A DNA stretch of 64,000 nt from Myroides profundi. Its GTDB lineage: Bacteria; Bacteroidota; Bacteroidia; Flavobacteriales; Flavobacteriaceae. Both the position numbers and the translations under genes were made by a program. Below the pieces are notes generated by a model. The model saw nothing but the letters and a program-made list of their open reading frames with translations. It did not search any database and had not been told where the DNA came from. The stretch covers positions 868,001-932,000 of the forward strand of contig NZ_CP010817.1 in the NCBI RefSeq assembly GCF_000833025.1, written 5' to 3'. The first letter of the stretch is position 1. Every line of letters begins with the position of its first letter. Below are positions 43,195-52,117 of this stretch, piece by piece.

Positions 43195-44715
43195 CTAGCA
43201 GTCAGAGCATTTAAGGGTAGAGTCCTCTTGCATCTCATACCAATGCGCTCCAGCTGTAAGTGTCTCGTTTGATTTTATCAATGCTTTTACTGGTTCGCTG
43301 ATGTATACTTTTTTTCCTTTTGGGATATAAATAGTGTATACTATTTTGGCATTTTTAGTATCTGCATTTGTTTTGTTTTCTGGAAATAGATTGTTAGAAA
43401 TGATTAATTGATTTCCTTCTTGATTTAAGTTGGTTAAGTTCAAATCTATCTCTATGATCTTGTTTTTCTTTTTATTGATAGTAAAGTCTTTAACTTCTGA
43501 AGTACCGTATATCTCGTTTTGAAATGTAGGTAAGAACTCTATTTCGATAGGTAAAAGAGAGTTGATCTCTTTTACTTCAAACCCTTCCGTTTTTGACTTA
43601 TCTGATTTAAAATAATCCTCTGTTACTAATGTGATTTTGATTTCATCAGTAGCCTCATCAAAGCTGAATTCTGAGGTAGCCTTAGCAGACTCTGTATATT
43701 CAGTTCTATAGATGTGTCGTGATTCATAGTTTTTAGCATTTAAGAATGGTATAGAGAATAAACCTAAAGAAATAAACCACAGTAGTAATAACCCAATTAT
43801 GATAAGGGCTACATACTTAATGTTAGTATAGATCATGCGTAACCCTATAATTAACAATCCGATGAAAGGAAGGGTAACTAAAGAAGTTAGTAATAAGGTA
43901 CTCACCCAAAATGGATAAACTCCTGCAGAAAGTAAAGGAAATTCAGAACCTATTTCTTCTAAGATAATTTCTTTATTAATCAAAGCTGCAGAGATACCAA
44001 TTATGCTTGAAAATATTGACAATACACTTATGATGATAAAGAAGATACCGATGATATTTAGGATTATTTTACCACTGCGTTCACCAGCTCTTTTCGTTTG
44101 ATTTTTGATATGCTCGTAGTCTACGTCATTGATTTTGCTCGTTACATAATTAACATTTTCCATTACCTTTTTCTCAATAGTAGAGATGTTTATAGGCTCT
44201 CTTTTCATTTCTAAGATCTGAGAAGTAGTCTTCGCTTCTGGTACGATAATCCATAAGATAAGGTATAATAAAACTCCTGTTCCGTAGAATAATACTAATA
44301 TCATAAAGATAATTCTCATCCATACCGTGTCTATCTTAAAGTAGTGACCTAGACCAGCTAATACTCCACCTACCATAGCATTCTCACCATCTCGGTATAG
44401 TTTTTTGGTGCCTGTGTAGACATATTTAGTCTCTGTTTTTGCAGTTGGTTCTTCATCTATTATATAGTCTTCTGGACTTCCCATAATAGAGATTACTCTG
44501 TCTACGTCAGCTATTGTGATTACTTGATTAGAGTCTGTAATATTCTCAGAGAATAGTTCTGCTATTCTGATTTCAATATCATGAATGATTTCGTCCTGTT
44601 CTTCTTTAGGAAACGAACGTTTGATTGCCTTTAGATATTGATCTAGTTTTAGATAAGCATTTTCATCTATGTGAAAAACTGATCCTGCTATATTGATTGT
44701 AAGTGTTTTATTCAT
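43195..44715 (-). CDS. PspC-domain membrane protein
   Basis: The 506-residue protein has an N-terminal domain of about 100 residues with a helical repeat (IAGSVFHIDENAYLKLDQYLKAIKR), then a PspC domain (KKLYRDGENAMVGGVLAGLGHYFKIDTVWMRIIFMILVLFYG, about 105-155). Further helices lie near 215-240, 265-290 and 300-320, before a beta-rich C-terminal region. PspC-type proteins sense envelope stress. It overlaps the PadR gene by 8 bases, so PadR probably represses it. Confidence 0.85.
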   Translation of the reverse strand: MNKTLTINIAGSVFHIDENAYLKLDQYLKAIKRSFPKEEQDEIIHDIEIRIAELFSENITDSNQVITIADVDRVISIMGSPEDYIIDEEPTAKTETKYVYTGTKKLYRDGENAMVGGVLAGLGHYFKIDTVWMRIIFMILVLFYGTGVLLYLILWIIVPEAKTTSQILEMKREPINISTIEKKVMENVNYVTSKINDVDYEHIKNQTKRAGERSGKIILNIIGIFFIIISVLSIFSSIIGISAALINKEIILEEIGSEFPLLSAGVYPFWVSTLLLTSLVTLPFIGLLIIGLRMIYTNIKYVALIIIGLLLLWFISLGLFSIPFLNAKNYESRHIYRTEYTESAKATSEFSFDEATDEIKITLVTEDYFKSDKSKTEGFEVKEINSLLPIEIEFLPTFQNEIYGTSEVKDFTINKKKNKIIEIDLNLTNLNQEGNQLIISNNLFPENKTNADTKNAKIVYTIYIPKGKKVYISEPVKALIKSNETLTAGAHWYEMQEDSTLKCSDC

Positions 44716-45049
44716 CGTTCATTTTTTTAGTAGTTATTTCTTTTACTGCGTTAGCTAACTCATACCATGTTTTAGCTAATTCATCTAAAAATAATTCTCC
44801 TTTTTCGGTTAGCTTGTAGTATTTGCGTGGAGGTCCAGAACTGGACTCTTCCCATCTATAAGCTAGGTAATCATCATTTTTTAATCTAGTTAGTAAAGGA
44901 TATACTGTACCTTCTACCACTACCAACTTGACGCTTTTTAATTCGTCTAGTATTTCTGAGGTATAACAATCTCTCTCTTTAAGAATAGAAAGAATGCAAA
45001 ACTCTAAAATACCTTTTCGCATTTGAGCTTTTGTGTTTTCTATATTCAT
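44708..45049 (-). CDS. PadR-family transcriptional regulator
   Basis: The 113-residue winged-helix protein has the PadR signature RKGILEFCILSILKERDCYTSEILDEL and the wing RWEESSSGPPRKYYKLTEKGELFL. It heads the unit with the PspC-domain gene, whose start overlaps it. Such PadR-PspC pairs are widespread and thought to couple gene expression to envelope stress. Its own promoter and a possible operator lie at 45077-45118. Confidence 0.92.
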   Translation of the reverse strand: MNIENTKAQMRKGILEFCILSILKERDCYTSEILDELKSVKLVVVEGTVYPLLTRLKNDDYLAYRWEESSSGPPRKYYKLTEKGELFLDELAKTWYELANAVKEITTKKMNDE

Positions 45050-45076
45050 GGTAATAGTGTTTCTTATTTTCTATAG

Positions 45077-45118
45077 CAAAGATATATCTAAAGGAAGGTA
45101 CTTTGTATTGCATAGTAC
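45077..45118 (-). promoter_or_regulatory. padR promoter and possible operator
   Basis: TATCTTTG on the minus strand (45077-45084) is an exact TAnnTTTG match, 28 bases before the start. GTACT (45098-45102) and AGTAC (45114-45118) form an inverted repeat upstream with an 11-base spacer, close to the region of the -33 element. An operator for PadR autorepression is possible but the half-sites are short. Confidence 0.5.
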
Positions 45119-45201
45119 TGTTTTTTAACACAGAATTAACTTTTGTTAAATTTATGTTAGGGATAAACATTTTTTGTATATTTAGTAAAAATCTAAGTTT
45201 T

Positions 45202-45663
45202 ATGAAGTTTAACGTATCGAATATTAATAAGTTTTTGTTTTTTAAATTGCCATCTGCTTATTGGACAGGTGTGCGTATGAAAGAAATATCTGATGTAAGG
45301 GCAGTTACAACTGTTAAGCATGGTTGGAAAAATCAGAATCCATTTAATTCCATGTACTTTGCTGTACAGGCTATGGCAGCAGAATTATCTACAGGAGCAC
45401 TAGTTATGCGTAAGATTGCAGAGAGTGGAGAGAAAATATCTATGCTAGTAGCCAATAATAATAGTAGTTTTACCAAGAAGGCAACGGGGCGCATCTTTTT
45501 TGAATGTGTAGATGGAGCCTTATTAGATGAAGCAATAAAGAAAACAATAGATACTGGTGAGGGAGTGACTGTATGGATGAAGAGCATTGGAAGAAATGCG
45601 GATGGTGATCAGGTGTCTGTTATGAACTTTGAATGGACATTAAAAATAAGAAGTAAAAAATAA
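45202..45663 (+). CDS. DUF4442 (hotdog-like) protein
   Basis: The 153-residue protein (start at MKFNVSNINKFLFFKLPSAYW) fits DUF4442 with TGVRMKEISDVRAVTTVKHGWKN and NPFNSMYFAVQAMAAELSTGALVM. The hotdog fold is used by thioesterases, but no CoA chemistry has been shown for this family and no catalytic residue can be picked confidently. The stop overlaps the start of the next gene by one base (TAATG), so the two are translationally coupled. Confidence 0.82.
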   Translation: MKFNVSNINKFLFFKLPSAYWTGVRMKEISDVRAVTTVKHGWKNQNPFNSMYFAVQAMAAELSTGALVMRKIAESGEKISMLVANNNSSFTKKATGRIFFECVDGALLDEAIKKTIDTGEGVTVWMKSIGRNADGDQVSVMNFEWTLKIRSKK

Positions 45664-46565
45664 TGAAGGTACTGATAACAGGTGCTACTGGTTTTATCGG
45701 GAGTAGAGTAACTCAATCTCTAATCAATCAAGGTCATGAAGTACATTACCTTACGCGTTCTTTAGGAAAGAATGAAGTAAAGGGTGCAAAAGGATTTGTA
45801 TGGGATCCTTATAAGGGAGAAATCGATATTTCTTGTTTAGAAGGAGTAGACGCTATTATTCATCTTGCGGGGTCCAGTATAGCCGATTCTTGGTCTAAGG
45901 CTGGTAAGAAGTTAATATTGGATAGCCGTATTATACCAACTGCTTTTCTGTATCAAGTACTGAAAGAAAATACGCACCAGATAAAACATATTATTGGGGC
46001 ATCTGCTATCGGTATTTACAGTAATATAGCTGAGGTACAAGATGAAGAACATTATCAAAAAGCTACTAACTTCTTAGGAAATGTAGTAGAACAATGGGAA
46101 AGAGGTAATTTAGCTTTTAGAGAATTGGGAATTAAGGTGAGTCTTGTGCGTATAGGTTTAGTATTAGATTTGCATGAGTGCGCATTAGCTACGATGATAA
46201 AACCTGTTAGATTATGGTTAGGAGCACCTATTGGTACAGGGAAGCAGTATTATTCTTGGATTCATATTGATGATTTAGTAAACTTGTTTGTCTATGTCTT
46301 AGAGCGTGGGCTAGAGGGAATTTATAATGGCGTAGCTCCAGAGCCTTTGACGAATAGAGCGTTTACAAATAGTTTAGGGGAAGCAATGGGGAAGCCTATT
46401 TGGCTACCTGCTATACCAGAAAGCGTTATTCGAGTAGCTCTAGGAGAAAAAGCAATCTTAGTAACGGAAGGACAAAAAGTAAGTAGTGAAAAGATTATCA
46501 GTTCAGGATTTGATTTTAAATTTAAGACGTTAAAAGCGGCTTTAAAGGACTTTTTTAAAGGATAA
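45663..46565 (+). CDS. TIGR01777-type epimerase (SDR39U1)
   Basis: The 300-residue protein has the NAD(P) motif GATGFIGSRV (7-16), followed by EGVDAIIHLAGSSIAD, YSNIAEVQDEE and the C-terminal PLTNRAFTNSLGEAMGKP block. These are the hallmarks of the TIGR01777 SDR group. The usual catalytic Tyr-Lys pair is not clear, as in many members. It is coupled to the DUF4442 gene by a one-base overlap. Function unknown. Confidence 0.9.
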   Translation: MKVLITGATGFIGSRVTQSLINQGHEVHYLTRSLGKNEVKGAKGFVWDPYKGEIDISCLEGVDAIIHLAGSSIADSWSKAGKKLILDSRIIPTAFLYQVLKENTHQIKHIIGASAIGIYSNIAEVQDEEHYQKATNFLGNVVEQWERGNLAFRELGIKVSLVRIGLVLDLHECALATMIKPVRLWLGAPIGTGKQYYSWIHIDDLVNLFVYVLERGLEGIYNGVAPEPLTNRAFTNSLGEAMGKPIWLPAIPESVIRVALGEKAILVTEGQKVSSEKIISSGFDFKFKTLKAALKDFFKG

Positions 46566-46592
46566 AGAAGAAGTACAATAGATAATGATAGA

Positions 46593-46627
46593 AGGAAACT
46601 TTAGGATGCTAGAGTTTCCTTTTTTTA
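46593..46627 (+). terminator. Terminator after the epimerase gene
   Basis: AGGAAACTTTAG (46593-46604) pairs with CTAGAGTTTCCT (46609-46620) with one G-U pair, followed by seven T residues. Confidence 0.8.
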
Positions 46628-46701
46628 TGGAGTGTGATATAAATCGCTATTTTGAGTGAATAAGTGAGGTAATTAGCACGAATATAGCTTAATAATGAAA
46701 A

Positions 46702-46742
46702 TGTCATAATGACAGATTGACTAAGTTGGCAAAGGATTTGCT
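46702..46742 (+). promoter_or_regulatory. Sigma-54-like -24/-12 promoter with TGTCA dyad before grpE
   Basis: TTGGCA...TTTGCT has GG (46728-46729) and GC (46740-46741) exactly 10 bases apart, as in the -24/-12 consensus TGGCAC-N5-TTGC. TGTCAT-A-ATGACA, a perfect dyad, lies at 46702-46714, about 40-50 bases before the inferred start (near 46752). The start at 46752 also agrees with using the ATG at 46782. Confidence 0.55.
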
Positions 46743-46781
46743 ATGAAGTTAGCAGTTAATAAGAATAATAAATACACAATC

Positions 46782-47333
46782 ATGAGTACTGAAAATAAAG
46801 ATATAAATAAAGAACAAGAAGAAATTCAACAAGAAGTAGTACAAGATACTGCTGAAGCACAAGAGAACGTAGAGCAAGAAGTGAAGAGTGCCGAAGAATT
46901 ACTTGCTGAACAATTAGCAAGTGAAAAAGATAAAAACTTACGTTTGTTTGCTGAATTTGAGAACTTTAGAAAGCGTACTGCTAAAGAGCGTTTAGAGCTT
47001 TTAAGTACTGCTAGTGAAGGTGTGATGTTATCTTTATTGCCTGTGTTAGATGATTTTAACCGTGCTATTATAGAATTAGAGAAACATGGAGATAGTGATC
47101 ATCTTACAGGGATTAAGTTAATCGCTACTAAGTTTACAGATACATTATCTAGCAAAGGGTTAGTAGAGGTAGAGATAAAGGCAGGAGATGACTTTAATGC
47201 CGATTTGTCAGAAGCTGTGACACAAATTCCTGCAGGAGATGAGATGAAAGGTAAAGTGGTAGACGTTATAGAAAGAGGATATAAACTAGGAGAGAAGGTT
47301 ATTCGTTTCCCTAAAGTAGTTATAGGACAGTAA
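46782..47333 (+). CDS. grpE: Nucleotide exchange factor GrpE
   Basis: The 183-residue protein has a Glu/Gln-rich coiled-coil start, then FENFRKRTAKERLELL and the conserved end VIERGYKLGEKVIRFPKVVIGQ. GrpE releases ADP from DnaK. I use the ATG at 46782; the ATG at 46743 lies before the inferred transcription start and adds a basic peptide not seen in the family. dnaJ follows after 33 bases. dnaK is not in the window. Confidence 0.95.
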   Translation: MSTENKDINKEQEEIQQEVVQDTAEAQENVEQEVKSAEELLAEQLASEKDKNLRLFAEFENFRKRTAKERLELLSTASEGVMLSLLPVLDDFNRAIIELEKHGDSDHLTGIKLIATKFTDTLSSKGLVEVEIKAGDDFNADLSEAVTQIPAGDEMKGKVVDVIERGYKLGEKVIRFPKVVIGQ

Positions 47334-47366
47334 TCTTTCTAAAATAGGAAGTAAAAGACAGTAAAG

Positions 47367-48491
47367 ATGAAAAAAGATTATTACGAAATATTAGGTATTG
47401 ATAAAGGTGCAGATGCTGCAGCTATAAAGAAAGCATACCGTAAGAAAGCAATTGAGTTTCACCCTGATAAGAATCCTGGAGATAAAGAAGCAGAAGAGAA
47501 GTTCAAAGAAGCAGCTGAGGCTTATGAAGTATTAAGTGATGCGGATAAGAAAGCGAGATATGACCAATATGGACATGCAGCATTCGAAGGCGGAGGTGGC
47601 TTCGGCGGTGGAGGTCATATGAATATGGATGATATCTTCAGTCAGTTCGGAGACATCTTTGGTAGTGCATTCGGAGGCGGAGGCTTTGGTGGCTTTGGCG
47701 GAGGTGGCGGAGGTCAACGCAGAGTGAAAGGAACTAGCTTACGTATAAAAGTGAAGTTGACTTTAGAAGATATCGCTAATGGAGTAGAGAAAAAAATAAA
47801 AGTAAAACGCAAAGTTCAAGCAGATGGGGTTACTTATAAAACGTGTCCTACCTGTAATGGTACAGGGCAAGTAATGCGAGTAGCTAATACTGTGTTTGGA
47901 CGTATGCAAACAGCTTCTCCTTGTAATAGTTGTCAAGGAAGTGGTCAAGTAATGGATCACAAACCTGCTGGAGCGGATAATGATGGTATGATTGTAAGCG
48001 ATGAGACTGTATCAATCAAAATACCTGCAGGTGTAGCAGATGGTATGCAACTGAAGGTATCTGGAAAAGGAAATGAAGCACCAGGTAAGAATAGTATACC
48101 AGGAGACTTATTAGTAGTAATAGAAGAATTAGAACACGATACATTACAACGTGAAGGAGATAATCTTCATTATGATTTATACATAAGTTTTGCAGAAGCA
48201 GCTCTTGGAGGAAGTAAAGAAATTGATTCGGTAACAGGACGTGTACGTATCAAATTAGAAGAAGGAATTCAGTCTGGTAAGATTTTACGCCTAAAAGGTA
48301 AGGGGTTACCAAGCTTAAATAGTTACGGAAATGGTGATTTGTTAGTACATATTAATGTATGGACACCTAAAAAGTTGAACAAAGAGCAAAAAGAATTCTT
48401 TGAACAAATGCTTGAGGATCAAAACTTTAAACCAAGTCCGACTAAAAATGACAAATCTTTTTTTGAAAAAGTGAAAGAAATGTTTTCTTGA
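47367..48491 (+). CDS. dnaJ: Chaperone DnaJ with two zinc-finger repeats only
   Basis: The 374-residue protein has the J-domain with HPD at 32-34, a Gly/Phe-rich stretch (75-118) and the C-terminal substrate-binding domains. The central Cys-rich region has CPTCNGTG (160-167) and CNSCQGSG (186-193) only; E. coli DnaJ has four CxxCxGxG repeats. The missing first and fourth would leave zinc centre I absent and centre II intact. I recall the same pattern in other Flavobacteriia. It follows grpE. Confidence 0.95.
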   Translation: MKKDYYEILGIDKGADAAAIKKAYRKKAIEFHPDKNPGDKEAEEKFKEAAEAYEVLSDADKKARYDQYGHAAFEGGGGFGGGGHMNMDDIFSQFGDIFGSAFGGGGFGGFGGGGGGQRRVKGTSLRIKVKLTLEDIANGVEKKIKVKRKVQADGVTYKTCPTCNGTGQVMRVANTVFGRMQTASPCNSCQGSGQVMDHKPAGADNDGMIVSDETVSIKIPAGVADGMQLKVSGKGNEAPGKNSIPGDLLVVIEELEHDTLQREGDNLHYDLYISFAEAALGGSKEIDSVTGRVRIKLEEGIQSGKILRLKGKGLPSLNSYGNGDLLVHINVWTPKKLNKEQKEFFEQMLEDQNFKPSPTKNDKSFFEKVKEMFS

Positions 48492-48559
48492 TTGAAAATA
48501 AGTTATACATTTGTAGGACACTTATTAAACAGTGGATTTTCTTTTTCATAGCAATTTTT

Positions 48560-48596
48560 CCCAACCTTATTTATCCAAATAAGGTTGGGTTTTTTT
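48560..48596 (+). terminator. Strong terminator after grpE-dnaJ
   Basis: CCCAACCTTATTT (48560-48572) pairs perfectly with AAATAAGGTTGGG (48577-48589) around a 4-base loop, followed by seven T residues. Confidence 0.9.
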
Positions 48597-48677
48597 ATGC
48601 CATATCGAAAATAACTGTCCCCATTCTCCCGTTTTCAAATATTTACTTATTTTTACAGAAATTAATTGAATTCACCG

Positions 48678-49598
48678 ATGCAATCTATATTAGAAGTAAA
48701 GGATGTGGTAAAGACATATTCTGATAAAACAGCATTAAATAAAGTATCTCTCACTGTACCTAAGGGTACAATCTATGGTCTTTTAGGACCTAATGGTGCA
48801 GGTAAAACTTCTTTAATCCGTATAATAAATCAAATCACTTATCCAGACTCAGGGCAAATCTTACTAGATGGAGAACCTCTAAGTCCAAGACATATTCAAG
48901 ATATAGGCTATATGCCTGAAGAAAGAGGTCTGTATAAAACTATGAAAGTAGGAGAGCAGGCTATGTACTTGGCTCAATTAAAAGGATTGTCTAAAGCTGA
49001 AGCTAAACGTCAATTAGATTATTGGTTTGATAAACTAGATATCAAGGGATGGTGGAATAAAAAGATTCAAGAGCTGTCAAAAGGAATGGCTCAGAAGATA
49101 CAATTTGTGGTAACGGTGTTACACGAGCCTAAACTGCTTATCTTAGATGAGCCATTCTCAGGATTTGACCCAGTTAATGCAAATATCATAAAAGATGAAA
49201 TCCTAGAGTTAAAAGAAAAAGGTACTACTATCATATTCTCTACTCACCGTATGGAAAGTGTGGAAGAGATGTGTGACTATATTGCATTGATTAATAAATC
49301 CAACAAACTAATAGAAGGTAAGTTAGTAGATGTGAAAAGAGAACATAGAACGAACTTATATCAAGTAGGCGTATTAAGTGATAATGTCGAGCGTTTGTTT
49401 TTAGAATTGAGTGATAAGTTTAAGTTTGAGAGTACTCGTTTTAAATCACTGAATAACGAAGTACAGTTAGAAGTGGACTTAGGTACAAAAATGCCTAATG
49501 AGTTATTAAATATCTTGTCAGTGAATGGACAGGTAACTCACTTCGTAGAAAAATTACCAACTGTAAACGATATTTTTATTCAATCTGTAAGTAAGTAA
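48678..49598 (+). CDS. ABC transporter ATP-binding protein (NatA-like)
   Basis: The 306-residue protein has Walker A GPNGAGKT (near 39-46), the signature LSKGMAQK, Walker B LLILDEPFSGFDP and the switch His in STHRME, followed by a C-terminal extension of about 90 residues. It pairs with the permease gene one base downstream. Family relatives export sodium, drugs or lipids. Start taken as ATG at 48678; the upstream TTG in frame is poorer. Confidence 0.93.
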   Translation: MQSILEVKDVVKTYSDKTALNKVSLTVPKGTIYGLLGPNGAGKTSLIRIINQITYPDSGQILLDGEPLSPRHIQDIGYMPEERGLYKTMKVGEQAMYLAQLKGLSKAEAKRQLDYWFDKLDIKGWWNKKIQELSKGMAQKIQFVVTVLHEPKLLILDEPFSGFDPVNANIIKDEILELKEKGTTIIFSTHRMESVEEMCDYIALINKSNKLIEGKLVDVKREHRTNLYQVGVLSDNVERLFLELSDKFKFESTRFKSLNNEVQLEVDLGTKMPNELLNILSVNGQVTHFVEKLPTVNDIFIQSVSK

Positions 49599-49599
49599 T

Positions 49600-50913
49600 A
49601 TGAATATACTACCATTAATAATAAAAAGAGAGTTCATTGCTAAAGTGCGCAATAAGTCGTTTATCGTAATGACTTTCGTTAGTCCTATATTTTTTGTTTT
49701 GCTAACTGTATTTATTGCTTATCTAAGCAGTATGAAAGGGGAGGTAAAGAAAATAGCTATTCACGATGAGAGTGGATTATTTGTAACTCAGTTTGAAAGT
49801 AATGAAGCTTTTGAATATCAAGATTTATCCGCAGTAGATCTAGATATTCTTAAAGAGGGAGTGAAAGAGGAAAAGTACGAAGGGATAGTCTATGTTCCGA
49901 AGTCTGATAATATAGGAGATTATCAAGAAAGTGTAACTTATATTTCTAATGAAAGTCCTAGTCTAAGTTTTGTTAGCAAAGTAGAGTTATTGTTAGGAGA
50001 TAAGATAACACATATCAATTTAGAACAAAGTGGAATCGATATCTCTGTGATAGATAAAGCTAAAGCAGATGTAAACTTAAAACTAGTGAAAGCAGATGGA
50101 GAAGCTACTGTAAAAGGGCTTAATGAAATTAAGATTATTATCGGTGGGTTATTTGGATACTTTATCATGATGTTTATTATTATCTATGGAAATATGGTGA
50201 TGCGTTCTGTGATAGAAGAAAAGACAAACCGTATTATAGAAATTATTATTTCATCTGTAAAGCCTTTTCAGTTGATGATGGGGAAAATAGTGGGAACATC
50301 TATGGCAGGGTTGCTACAATTCCTTATCTGGGGAGTAGTAGGAGCCATTCTATTAGGTGTAGCAAGTAGTGTATTAGGTATCAATGCTATGCCAGGAGCA
50401 GGAAGTGCTGAAGCTATGCAAGCTGCTAATGGGATGATTTCGAATGAAATAATGTTCGATGTACAGAACTATGTGAGTGAGATATTAAGTTTGCCTTTGA
50501 TTTCTCTGTTTATCTATTTCATCATTTTCTTTATTGGAGGTTATTTCTTATATAGTTCATTATATGCAGCTATTGGAGCTGCTGTAGATAATGAAACAGA
50601 TACTCAACAGTTCTTATTACCTATTTTATTGCCTTTAATGTTAGGTGTGTATATTGGTTTCTTTACTGTAATGAAGGATCCTCATGGGACAGTAGCTACT
50701 GTGTTTTCTATGATTCCATTTACATCTCCGATTGTTATGTTGATGAGAATACCTTTCGGTGTACCTTTGTGGGAAGTTATAGTGTCAATTATTATTCTAT
50801 TTCTTACCTTTATACTAGTAGTATGGATAGCGGCTAAGATATATCGTATTGGAGTGTTAATGTACGGAAAGAGACCTTCATGGAAAGAGCTTTATAAGTG
50901 GCTTAAATACTAG
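49600..50913 (+). CDS. ABC-2 type permease (NatB-like)
   Basis: The 437-residue protein has an N-terminal helix (about 20-42), a large extracytoplasmic domain (45-175) with no hydrophobic segments, then five or so helices in the C-terminal half including GLFGYFIMMFIIIYG and GGYFLYSSLYAAIGAAVDNETDTQQ. This is the ABC-2 exporter layout. Its partner ATPase starts just before it. The response regulator gene follows 28 bases later; the two may be functionally linked. Confidence 0.9.
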   Translation: MNILPLIIKREFIAKVRNKSFIVMTFVSPIFFVLLTVFIAYLSSMKGEVKKIAIHDESGLFVTQFESNEAFEYQDLSAVDLDILKEGVKEEKYEGIVYVPKSDNIGDYQESVTYISNESPSLSFVSKVELLLGDKITHINLEQSGIDISVIDKAKADVNLKLVKADGEATVKGLNEIKIIIGGLFGYFIMMFIIIYGNMVMRSVIEEKTNRIIEIIISSVKPFQLMMGKIVGTSMAGLLQFLIWGVVGAILLGVASSVLGINAMPGAGSAEAMQAANGMISNEIMFDVQNYVSEILSLPLISLFIYFIIFFIGGYFLYSSLYAAIGAAVDNETDTQQFLLPILLPLMLGVYIGFFTVMKDPHGTVATVFSMIPFTSPIVMLMRIPFGVPLWEVIVSIIILFLTFILVVWIAAKIYRIGVLMYGKRPSWKELYKWLKY

Positions 50914-50941
50914 TGTTATAAATTGCTTTGAATTATAATAT

Positions 50942-52114
50942 ATGGGGAAAACATCTAAAATATTAATAGTAGAAGATGAAGCTGCTATTCGTAGAGTGTT
51001 AGTAAAGATTCTAGAAGAAGAGTCTTCTGAGTATGTAGTAGACGCTGCTGAGAATGGAGAAGAGGCATTACAAAAGATAACAGGTGAAGATTATGATTTA
51101 GTAATCTCGGATATCAAGATGCCTAAGATGGATGGTGAGGAACTGTTAGTGGCAGCTAAAAAGATAAAGCCAGATACAGTATTCGTAATGATATCTGGAC
51201 ATGGAGATTTAGAGACTGCTGTAAATACAATGCGTCTAGGTGCTTTTGACTATATTTCAAAACCACCTGATTTAAATAGGTTATTAACTACAGTAAGAAA
51301 TGCTTTAGATACTAGTAAGCTAGTAGTAGAGAATACAATCTTAAAGAAAAAAGTAGGGAAGAAATATGAGATGATAGGAAATAGTGAACCTATCAGTCAG
51401 ATAAAAGATATTATCGAAAAAGTAGCTCCTACAGAAGCAAGAGTATTGATAACGGGACCTAATGGTACAGGAAAAGAATTAGTGGCTCATCAGATACATT
51501 TGCAAAGTAATCGCGCTCAAAATATGTTAGTAGAAGTGAATTGCGCTGCTATTCCTTCAGAGTTAATAGAGAGCGAATTATTCGGGCATGTAAAAGGAGC
51601 TTTTACTTCTGCTGTAAAAGATAGACCAGGTAAATTTGAGCAAGCTAATCATGGAACTATATTTCTAGATGAAATAGGGGATATGAGCCTGTCTGCTCAA
51701 GCAAAAGTGCTTCGAGCATTACAAGAGAATGTGATTACACGTGTGGGAGCAGAAAAAGATTTGAAAGTAGATGTGCGTGTTATTGCGGCTACGAATAAAG
51801 ATCTTAGGAAAGAAATAGAGGAAGGACGCTTCAGAGAGGATTTATATCATCGCTTAGCTGTTATTTTAATCAAAGTACCTGCATTAAACGACCGTAGAGA
51901 TGATATTCCTTTATTAACGGATCATTTTGTCAGTCAAATAGCCAAAGAGCAAGGAACAGCTCCAAAAGTGTTTAGTAGTGAAGCTATCGAATTGTTACAA
52001 CAGTATGACTGGACTGGTAATATCCGTGAGTTGAGAAACATAATAGAAAGATTAATAATATTAGGAGGCAAGGAAGTTTCGAAACAAGATGTCGAGATGT
52101 TTGCAAATAAATAG
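50942..52114 (+). CDS. NtrC-like sigma-54 activator without DNA-binding domain
   Basis: The 390-residue protein has a receiver domain with phospho-acceptor D57 (SDIKMPKMDG), then an AAA+ domain: Walker A GPNGTGKE (172-179), sigma-54 contact loop GAFTSA (219-224, GAFTGA in most), Walker B FLDEIGD and the R-finger region DLYHRLAV. It ends soon after NIRELRNIIERL, so the C-terminal Fis-type helix-turn-helix is absent. Such short forms are known in Bacteroidota. It may act without specific DNA binding or through a partner. No sensor kinase is adjacent. Confidence 0.92.
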   Translation: MGKTSKILIVEDEAAIRRVLVKILEEESSEYVVDAAENGEEALQKITGEDYDLVISDIKMPKMDGEELLVAAKKIKPDTVFVMISGHGDLETAVNTMRLGAFDYISKPPDLNRLLTTVRNALDTSKLVVENTILKKKVGKKYEMIGNSEPISQIKDIIEKVAPTEARVLITGPNGTGKELVAHQIHLQSNRAQNMLVEVNCAAIPSELIESELFGHVKGAFTSAVKDRPGKFEQANHGTIFLDEIGDMSLSAQAKVLRALQENVITRVGAEKDLKVDVRVIAATNKDLRKEIEEGRFREDLYHRLAVILIKVPALNDRRDDIPLLTDHFVSQIAKEQGTAPKVFSSEAIELLQQYDWTGNIRELRNIIERLIILGGKEVSKQDVEMFANK

Positions 52115-52117
52115 AAT

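Noticed and set aside
46743..46781. Earlier ATG as the grpE start
   Set aside because: It lies 2 bases after the -12 element, before the inferred transcription start, and adds a basic extension unlike other GrpE proteins.
48488..48724. 78-codon frame between dnaJ and the ABC ATPase gene
   Set aside because: It runs through the strong terminator and into the ABC gene in a different frame; it resembles no protein.
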